NCBI GenBank assembly: GCA_005779525.1
Contig: SXIZ01000309.1
Coordinates: 1 to 10,792, forward strand
DNA: 10,792 nt
From: Methylococcaceae bacterium
GTDB lineage: Bacteria > Pseudomonadota > Gammaproteobacteria > Methylococcales > Methylomonadaceae
Direction of reading: 5' to 3'
In this document: positions 6,264 through 10,792 of the stretch, piece by piece
How positions within the stretch are numbered: position 1 is the first letter of the stretch
How the letters are laid out: each line of letters begins with the position of its first letter
Position numbers and translations under genes: made by a program
The notes under the pieces: generated by a model
Database searches by the model: none
What the model saw: the letters and a program-made list of their open reading frames with translations, nothing else
What the model was told of the DNA's origin: nothing

Positions 6264-6351
6264 GCCGGGGTGGCGGAACTGGTAGACGCGCTGGATTCAA
6301 AATCCAGTGAGGTAGCCCCTCGTGCCGGTTCGATTCCGGCTCTCGGTACCA
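6264..6351 (+). tRNA. tRNA-Leu (anticodon CAA)
   Basis: 88 nt including an encoded CCA (6349-6351). The acceptor stem GCCGGGG (6264-6270) pairs with TCTCGGT (6341-6347), including the G1-U72 wobble also found in E. coli tRNA-Leu. The anticodon stem CTGGA/TCCAG encloses TTCAAAA with anticodon CAA at 6298-6300, which reads UUG. A long class II variable arm (GAGG...CCTC) and the T-arm GCCGG-TTCGATT-CCGGC complete the leucine-type structure. It has its own promoter and terminator, and lies between the exonuclease gene (opposite strand) and the SRP RNA. Confidence 0.96.
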
Positions 6352-6377
6352 AATAAAAATTCTGCCTAGCAGATGTT

Positions 6378-6411
6378 AAACCCGCAAGTGCTTTAGCTTG
6401 GCGGGTTTTTT
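6378..6411 (+). terminator. Rho-independent terminator after tRNA-Leu
   Basis: AAACCCGC (6378-6385) pairs with GCGGGTTT (6401-6408); alternatively C6385-G6388 pairs with C6397-G6400 to lengthen the stem with one bulged G. Six T residues run through 6406-6411. It lies 26 nt after the tRNA CCA end and separates tRNA-Leu from the SRP RNA promoter. Confidence 0.85.
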
Positions 6412-6431
6412 ATTATCTTATTATTATTTTA

Positions 6432-6460
6432 TTGAAATAATTTTAGAGATGGTGCATAAT
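6432..6460 (+). promoter_or_regulatory. Sigma70-type promoter of the SRP RNA (and probably the dnaX operon)
   Basis: TTGAAA (6432-6437, 5/6) and CATAAT (6455-6460, 5/6) are separated by 17 bp. Transcription would begin near 6467, leaving a leader of about 26 nt before the mature SRP RNA. E. coli 4.5S RNA is likewise made with a 5' leader of about 24 nt that RNase P removes. No terminator is visible between this promoter and dnaX. Confidence 0.7.
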
Positions 6461-6492
6461 ATTCTGCTTTAGTCAGTTAGATTAAATCGTTA

Positions 6493-6603
6493 TGGACTCC
6501 ATATCGGTCCTCTCGCAACGAAATTCTGCAAACCCCGCCAGGCCCGGAAGGGCGCAACGGTAGTAGAAGTGTCGTGTGCCGAGATGTGGCTGGTATGGGT
6601 CCA
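6493..6603 (+). ncRNA. ffs: Signal recognition particle RNA, small bacterial (4.5S) type
   Basis: About 111 nt (E. coli 114). It is the RNA core of the SRP that binds Ffh and guides ribosomes making membrane proteins to FtsY. The apical domain has CCAGGCCCGGAAGGG with the GGAA tetraloop at 6546-6549. Other conserved tracts are CTCGCAACG (6512-6520) and GTGTGCCGAGATGT (6574-6587). The 5' TGGACTCCATAT and 3' GTATGGGTCCA ends form the closing helix, with C6500 bulged, so the ends are good to a few bases. The 3' strand of the symmetric loop reads CGCA (6553-6556) where nearly all SRP RNAs have AGCA. It lies immediately upstream of dnaX, an arrangement I recall from other gammaproteobacteria such as pseudomonads. 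Confidence 0.93.
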
Positions 6604-6633
6604 CCCAATCTCCTTACTCACCGTCAGTCATTT

Positions 6634-8238
6634 ATGGCTTATCAGGTTCTTGCCCGAAAATGGCGTCCGCATAATTTTTCCCAACTTGTGGGTCAAGCGC
6701 ATGTCGTTACTTCATTAAGTAATGCTCTACAAAATCAGCGTCTACATCATGCGTATTTATTTACTGGCACGCGCGGCGTGGGTAAAACTACGGTTGCTAG
6801 AATTTTAGCCAAAGCCATGAATTGTGAAGCGCTGCAAGGCGTAAATCCTTGCGGTGTCTGTGATGTTTGTGTGGCGATTGATGACGGTCGATTTCAGGAT
6901 TTGATCGAAGTCGATGCTGCATCGCGCACGAAAGTGGAAGATACCCGTGATTTGCTGGATAACGCGCAATACGCGCCCAATAGTGGACGCTATAAAGTCT
7001 ATTTAATTGACGAAGTGCATATGCTTTCGGGGCATAGTTTCAATGCCTTGTTAAAAACTTTAGAAGAACCGCCAGAGCACGTAAAATTTCTATTAGCGAC
7101 TACAGATCCGCATAAAATCCCGGTCACGGTATTGTCCCGCTGTTTGCAATTTAATCTAAAACGGTTGTCTCCCAGTCAAATTGCTCAGCAAATGGAATTT
7201 ATTCTGCAGCAAGAAGCGCTTGCCTATGAACTCCCGGCGTTAAAAGTTTTGGCTCAGGCGGCTGATGGCAGTATGCGCGATGGCTTAAGTTTGCTGGATC
7301 AAGCTATTATTTTCGGTAATGGTGCCGTGCTGTATACGGCAGTGATTGCGATGCTTGGAACAGTTGCACAACAACCCATAGCGGATATTTTGTATGCTTT
7401 AGCGCAGCAAAATGCGGCTAAATTACTGACTATTGTGGCTGAAGTTGCCGAGCTATCTCCAGATTTTAATGCCTTACTGCAGCAAATTTTACAGGTGTTG
7501 CATCGTATTGCTGTGTATCAAGTGCATGCTGTTGGGTTAGATGCGATGGAAGCAGCAGTTGATCATGAAGTTATTATCACTTTAGCTCATCAACTCAGTC
7601 CGGCAGATGTGCAGTTATATTATCAAATCGCATTAATGGGCTTACGTGATTTTGAATTTGCACCTGATCCGCAGAGTGGTTTTGAGATGGTGATGCTGCG
7701 GATGTTGACCTTTAGACCTGTGATACCGTCAGAATCTGCTATAGTTCAAGCTACGTATTCCAAGGAGCTTAAACTGCCCACGGTAAACGTGCAGGCCGCT
7801 CCAAAGCCATTAGTGACTGAAACCCGGCAGGGGAGTGCTCAAACGCAGAGCCCTGAAACAGCCGAGGCAAATTGGCCGAACATGATTCAGGCGATGAAAA
7901 TTGAAGGTCTGACTCGGCAATTAGCTAATAATTGTATTTTGGAAAGCATTGATGCGCAGGTATGTAATTTAGTCGTGGATGTCGGGCATCAACATCTCTG
8001 TGGCGGCGTACCTGAAGCTAAGTTGCTGCAAGCACTGCAAAAATTTACGGGTCACCCGCTAAAATTGAATATTAAAATAGCTCAAAGCGCTTTAACCACC
8101 CCAGCTGCAGAATTAAGTCAACAACGTGCCGATAAGCAGCAGGCAGCAATCAAAGCGATTGATGAGGATGAGAATATACAGGCTTTAAAAGCGCAATTTG
8201 GTGCTCGCGTAATGCCTGGCACGATAGAACCTTTATAA
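6634..8238 (+). CDS. dnaX: DNA polymerase III subunit tau (DnaX clamp-loader ATPase)
   Basis: 534 residues, shorter than the 643-residue E. coli tau, mainly through a shorter linker. It is the motor subunit of the complex that loads the beta clamp and ties it to the polymerase. AAA+ domain I has Walker A GTRGVGKT (45-52), a zinc-binding C64/C73/C76/C79 set with the same numbering as E. coli, Walker B LIDEVHM (124-130) and the SRC motif with the arginine finger (168-170). Domain III follows to about 370, then a linker rich in Pro, Ala, Gln and Thr (about 375-415), and a C-terminal alpha/beta region ending ALKAQFGARVMPGTIEPL. The ATG at 6634 gives the family-typical start MAYQVLARKWRP; upstream in-frame GTG and ATG codons lie inside the SRP RNA. 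No Shine-Dalgarno is visible before it. No A-AAA-AAG slippery heptamer is present in the linker, so a gamma form by E. coli-type frameshifting is not indicated. Confidence 0.95.
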   Translation: MAYQVLARKWRPHNFSQLVGQAHVVTSLSNALQNQRLHHAYLFTGTRGVGKTTVARILAKAMNCEALQGVNPCGVCDVCVAIDDGRFQDLIEVDAASRTKVEDTRDLLDNAQYAPNSGRYKVYLIDEVHMLSGHSFNALLKTLEEPPEHVKFLLATTDPHKIPVTVLSRCLQFNLKRLSPSQIAQQMEFILQQEALAYELPALKVLAQAADGSMRDGLSLLDQAIIFGNGAVLYTAVIAMLGTVAQQPIADILYALAQQNAAKLLTIVAEVAELSPDFNALLQQILQVLHRIAVYQVHAVGLDAMEAAVDHEVIITLAHQLSPADVQLYYQIALMGLRDFEFAPDPQSGFEMVMLRMLTFRPVIPSESAIVQATYSKELKLPTVNVQAAPKPLVTETRQGSAQTQSPETAEANWPNMIQAMKIEGLTRQLANNCILESIDAQVCNLVVDVGHQHLCGGVPEAKLLQALQKFTGHPLKLNIKIAQSALTTPAAELSQQRADKQQAAIKAIDEDENIQALKAQFGARVMPGTIEPL

Positions 8239-8256
8239 CTAATTAGGAGTAAACTC

Positions 8257-8580
8257 ATGAAAAATGCGTTGGGTAATATTATGCAGCAAGCCCAAAAAAT
8301 GCAGGATGACTTTAAAAAAGCGCAAGAAGAACTGCATGCTTTAGAAGTTGAAGGTGAATCAGGTGGCGGCTTAGTGAAAATCCTGATGACCGGTAAACGC
8401 GAAGTACGTAAGGTGTCTATAGATGATAGTTTAGTAGGCGATGATCGCGATATGCTTGAAGATTTAGTCGCTGCGGCGATTAATGATGCCGTGCACAAAG
8501 TGGCTAAATTGAAAAAAGAAAAAATGTCCTCTCTCACCGCTGGCATTCCATTACCTCCTGGATTTCAAATGCCGTTTTAA
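8257..8580 (+). CDS. ybaB: YbaB/EbfC family nucleoid-associated DNA-binding protein
   Basis: 107 residues, the usual family length. These are small dimeric proteins that bind DNA and affect nucleoid structure. The N-terminal helix (MQQAQKMQDDFKKAQEELHAL, about 9-29) is followed by the core segment GESGGGLVKILMTGKREVRKVSID (about 34-57) and by DLVAAAINDAVHKVAK (about 70-85). The C-terminus is IPLPPGFQMPF, a typical Pro/Phe-rich ending. A clear Shine-Dalgarno (TTAGGAG) lies 7 nt before the ATG. It sits 18 nt after dnaX and 1 nt before recR, the classic dnaX-ybaB-recR order. Confidence 0.95.
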   Translation: MKNALGNIMQQAQKMQDDFKKAQEELHALEVEGESGGGLVKILMTGKREVRKVSIDDSLVGDDRDMLEDLVAAAINDAVHKVAKLKKEKMSSLTAGIPLPPGFQMPF

Positions 8581-8581
8581 T

Positions 8582-9178
8582 ATGCATAAAGGCTTGTTAG
8601 GACAATTGATTCAAGATTTATGCTGTTTACCCGGGGTTGGGCCGAAATCTGCGCAACGCATGGCGTTTTACTTATTACAACGTGATCGAAAAGGTGCGCA
8701 AATAATTGCCAATTCCTTGCTTAAAGCCTTGGCTGAGATTGGTCATTGCGAATCTTGCCGTACCTTAACCGAGCATCAGTTATGTGAATTATGTGCCGAT
8801 CTAGCCCGCGATCAAGCATTATTGTGCGTAGTAGAAAGCCCGGCAGATGTTTGGATACTCGAACAAGCAGGATTTTTCAAAGGCATTTATTTTGTGTTAC
8901 ATGGACGCTTGTCACCTTTAGAAGGGGTCGGACCAGAGGACTTAGGCTTGCCTACATTAGAGCAGCGTTTGCAAAGTGGGGCCATTAAAGAAATTATTCT
9001 GGCAACCAACTTAACAGTCGAAGGTGAGGCAACGGCATTTTATATTAGTGCACTGGCCAAAAAACATCAGGTTAAAGCGAGTCGGATTGCGCAAGGTGTG
9101 CCGATTGGTAGTGAGTTGGAGTTTATCGATAGTGGGACCTTATCTGAAGCCTTTAATAGTCGAAAATTAGTAGTTTAA
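8582..9178 (+). CDS. recR: Recombination mediator protein RecR
   Basis: 198 residues, full length (E. coli 201). With RecO (and RecF) it helps load RecA on SSB-coated single-stranded DNA at gaps. A helix-hairpin-helix lies in LCCLPGVGPKSAQRMAFYLL (13-32). A C4 zinc finger uses C56, C59, C68 and C71. The Toprim domain includes VVESPADV (83-90, with Glu85) and LHGRLSPLEGVGPEDLGL (106-123), then ATNLTVEGEATAFYI (141-155). The conserved tail is RIAQGVPIGSELEFIDSGTL (168-187). The start codon is 1 nt after the ybaB stop with no good Shine-Dalgarno of its own, so translation is probably coupled to ybaB. Confidence 0.97.
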   Translation: MHKGLLGQLIQDLCCLPGVGPKSAQRMAFYLLQRDRKGAQIIANSLLKALAEIGHCESCRTLTEHQLCELCADLARDQALLCVVESPADVWILEQAGFFKGIYFVLHGRLSPLEGVGPEDLGLPTLEQRLQSGAIKEIILATNLTVEGEATAFYISALAKKHQVKASRIAQGVPIGSELEFIDSGTLSEAFNSRKLVV

Positions 9179-9189
9179 GGAGTTTAGCG

Positions 9190-9528
9190 ATGTCTGAGTG
9201 TATCTTTTGTAAAATGGTGGCCGGAGAGATTCAGCCGGAGGTGGTGTATGAGGATGCGCATACCTTGGCGTTTCGTGATCTACATCCTCAGGCACCTACC
9301 CATCTGCTGGTGATTCCTAAAGTCCATGTGGCGACGTTAAATGATTTAGATGATTTGTCGCTATCCGGTAATTTGCTTTCGGCGGTACGTGTGGTCGCGC
9401 AACAAGCAGGATTGGCAGAGAGCGGTTATCGCACCGTCATAAACTGTAATCGTGACGGCGGTCAGGAAGTGTACCATTTACATGTACATGTTTTAGGTGG
9501 ACGTAAGTTGAGTTGGCCGCCGGGCTAA
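9190..9528 (+). CDS. hinT: HIT-family (HinT-like) nucleotide-binding hydrolase
   Basis: 112 residues, full length for the HINT branch. These enzymes hydrolyse purine nucleoside phosphoramidates; the physiological substrate is often unclear. The histidine triad is HLHVHVLGG (96-104) with H96, H98 (nucleophile) and H100. The N-terminal SECIFCKMVAGEI (2-14) carries the C4/C7 pair seen in many members, and TVINCNRDGGQEVYH (82-96) is the usual strand-loop before the triad. The C-terminus ends LSWPPG, typical of HinT. The AAGGAG ribosome binding site spans the recR stop, and only 11 nt separate the genes, so it probably belongs to the dnaX-ybaB-recR unit. Confidence 0.94.
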   Translation: MSECIFCKMVAGEIQPEVVYEDAHTLAFRDLHPQAPTHLLVIPKVHVATLNDLDDLSLSGNLLSAVRVVAQQAGLAESGYRTVINCNRDGGQEVYHLHVHVLGGRKLSWPPG

Positions 9529-9658
9529 TTATCAAAGTTGTAGGTCAACACACGGAATAAGTAATTCTCAAAATGAGCTCTAACGATGAGAAATACATAT
9601 TTTGATGTTTAGTGTGAAAATTTGTCGGCTACGCTGAAGACAAATACGTTGCGCAAGA

Positions 9659-9688
9659 ATTTTAAGGGCAGTTGAGTGCTCTTAAAGT
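9659..9688. terminator. Hairpin between convergent genes, candidate terminator
   Basis: TTTAAGGGCA (9661-9670) pairs with TGCTCTTAAA (9677-9686), ten pairs with one G-U wobble and a six-base loop, extendable by A9659-T9688. It lies 4 nt beyond the stop of the small membrane protein gene and 130 nt after the HIT gene, so it could end transcripts from both sides. Downstream T-tracts are weak on both strands. Two lesser hairpins lie nearer the HIT gene (9565-9592 and 9621-9644). Confidence 0.48.
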
Positions 9689-9692
9689 AAAT

Positions 9693-9887
9693 TTAGGCGT
9701 TGATAGGTATGCAAGTATAAATGCCCGCACTTATGACCAATTGTAAAAATGTCAGTAGCCAAAAATATAGGCCAAACGCCAGCCAACGCACTGGCGTTTC
9801 ACTACGCTGATGCTTGCGATTTACCAGTATCAAGCTGCTGATACTGGAAACCATGATTATCCCTATAGCAAGCGCTGCAAAGTGCAT
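9693..9887 (-). CDS. Small two-helix inner-membrane protein downstream of ftsK
   Basis: 64 residues of unknown function. Two hydrophobic segments (about 3-22 and 36-58) flank a basic loop, NRKHQRSETPVRW (23-35). By the positive-inside rule the loop should be cytoplasmic and both ends periplasmic. The ATG lies 2 nt after the ftsK stop codon, so translation is probably coupled; there is no clear Shine-Dalgarno at that position. A later in-frame ATG (Met12) does follow an AGGGAT sequence, but starting there would destroy the first helix. In many gammaproteobacteria lolA follows ftsK; this protein is not LolA. The tight coupling suggests a genuine gene, but a job in division or DNA translocation is only inferred from position. 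Confidence 0.62.
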   Translation of the reverse strand: MHFAALAIGIIMVSSISSLILVNRKHQRSETPVRWLAFGLYFWLLTFLQLVISAGIYTCIPINA

Positions 9888-9889
9888 AC

Positions 9890-10792
9890 TTAGTCGTGTT
9901 TAGGTGGGGCAGGCGCTAAAACTTCACGAAAACCATTAGATTCTGGCGGGCTGACTACGCCAGCTGCTTCCATATCTTCAATCATGCGCGCTGCGCGGTT
10001 ATACCCGATTTTAAAACGCCGTTGTACACTGGAAATTGAGGCTTTGCGGGTTTCAGTCACAAACATCACGGCTTGATCATACAAGGCATCCGTTTCGGCA
10101 TCGTCATTTGGGTTATTCACGCCACTCTCACTAGAGTCAGAGATTTCCTTGGTAATTTCATCCAAATAGTCAGGGGGAGCTGTTTGTTTCAAAAACTCCA
10201 CCACTCTATGCACTTCATGGTCGTCGACGAATGCCCCGTGGGCGCGAATCGGAATGCTGGTACCGGAGGGTAAAAACAACATATCGCCATTACCTAATAA
10301 GGTTTCTGCGCCGCCTTGATCCAGAATCGTGCGCGAATCTATGCGTGATGAGACTTGGAATGAAATACGGGTCGGAACATTGGCTTTAATTAAGCCTGTC
10401 AAAACATCGACTGACGGACGTTGGGTAGCCAAAATAAGGTGTATGCCAGCAGCGCGTGCTTTTTGAGCTAAGCGGGCGATTAATTCCTCAACTTTTTTAC
10501 CCACGATCATCATCATATCGGCTAATTCGTCGATCACGATCACAATGCTGGGTAAAGTAGTCAGTACCGGAAACTCTTGGTCATCGCCTAAAGGCTTATC
10601 ATACTGAAACATCGGATCACGAATCGCTTCACCTTTAGCGGCAGCATCTTGAATTAATTGGTTGAAACCTGCTAAATTTCTAACGCCCATTTTAGACATC
10701 AGTTTATAGCGGCGCTCCATTTCACCCACGGCCCAACGCAGGGCATTTTGCGCTTCCTTCATGTCGGTAACCACAGGGGTTAATAGATGTGG
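9890..10792 (-). CDS. ftsK: DNA translocase FtsK, C-terminal part (5' end outside window)
   Basis: The last 300 codons of FtsK; the frame continues through the right edge with PHLLTPVVTDMKEAQNALRW, so no start is within the window. FtsK is a septum-bound hexameric motor that pumps DNA toward dif and activates XerCD during division. Visible parts of the RecA-like beta domain are Walker B IVIVIDELADMMM (about 10510-10548), HLILATQRPSVDVLTGLIKANVPTR and DQGGAETLLGNGDML. The Walker A motif lies upstream, beyond the edge. The gamma domain (about 9905-10110, DALYDQAVMFVTETRKASIS onward) contains the winged-helix segment IGYNRAARMIEDME. It keeps the N, R and E positions that in E. coli read KOPS sequences. 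Membrane helices would be in the missing N-terminal part. The 64-residue membrane protein gene follows after 2 nt. Confidence 0.97.
   Translation of the reverse strand, partial: PHLLTPVVTDMKEAQNALRWAVGEMERRYKLMSKMGVRNLAGFNQLIQDAAAKGEAIRDPMFQYDKPLGDDQEFPVLTTLPSIVIVIDELADMMMIVGKKVEELIARLAQKARAAGIHLILATQRPSVDVLTGLIKANVPTRISFQVSSRIDSRTILDQGGAETLLGNGDMLFLPSGTSIPIRAHGAFVDDHEVHRVVEFLKQTAPPDYLDEITKEISDSSESGVNNPNDDAETDALYDQAVMFVTETRKASISSVQRRFKIGYNRAARMIEDMEAAGVVSPPESNGFREVLAPAPPKHD

Noticed and set aside
6340..6365. tRNA 3' end as a phage or island attachment site
   Set aside because: No duplicate of the tRNA 3' end is visible in the window and no integrase gene is nearby.
6574..6633. Upstream start of dnaX inside the SRP RNA gene
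   Set aside because: The extra 20 codons are SRP RNA sequence; the family start MAYQVLARKWRP begins at 6634.
8118..8546. Long minus-strand frame opposite ybaB and the end of dnaX
   Set aside because: Serine-rich shadow of two well-supported genes on the other strand.

Overview
The window is ordinary chromosomal DNA of a gammaproteobacterium with moderate to low GC content. The gene set (dnaX-ybaB-recR, SRP RNA next to dnaX, MaeB-type malic enzyme, FtsK) and the A/T-leaning codon use would fit the Legionellales/Coxiellaceae area. That placement is my inference; no 16S rRNA gene or diagnostic marker is present. I see no insertion sequence, prophage, CRISPR array or rRNA.

Layout. Positions 1-333 hold the probable start of a leftward gene running off the left edge, below a cluster of dyad repeats that includes a perfect CRP-like palindrome. 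Positions 334-2037 (minus) encode a 567-residue AAA+ ATPase with an unassigned N-terminal region. A 254-bp divergent region with several operator-like repeats separates it from a 99-residue hypothetical protein (2292-2591, plus). A 695-bp stretch without a convincing gene, but with a perfect 10-bp hairpin, then precedes maeB (3287-5593, plus). MaeB meets a DEDDh exonuclease gene (5595-6083, minus) tail to tail, 1 nt apart.

The right half is an information-processing block. tRNA-Leu(CAA) has its own promoter and terminator. It is followed by the promoter and gene of the small (4.5S-type) SRP RNA, whose 3' end lies only 30 nt before dnaX. Then dnaX, ybaB/ebfC, recR and a HIT-family hydrolase follow tightly on the plus strand, probably as one transcription unit. 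On the minus strand, convergent with it, are the C-terminal 300 residues of FtsK and a 64-residue two-helix membrane protein starting 2 nt after the ftsK stop.

Functionally, DnaX (clamp loader), YbaB (nucleoid-associated), RecR (recombinational repair) and FtsK (chromosome translocation) belong to chromosome replication and maintenance, and the SRP RNA to membrane protein targeting. MaeB links C4 metabolism to pyruvate and NADPH. The left third (AAA+ ATPase, 99-residue protein, left-edge frame and their repeat-rich intergenic regions) is the least explained part. I did not find a convincing new multi-gene system. The best leads are the AAA+ ATPase, the CRP-like palindrome, the altered SRP RNA symmetric loop and the FtsK-linked small membrane protein.
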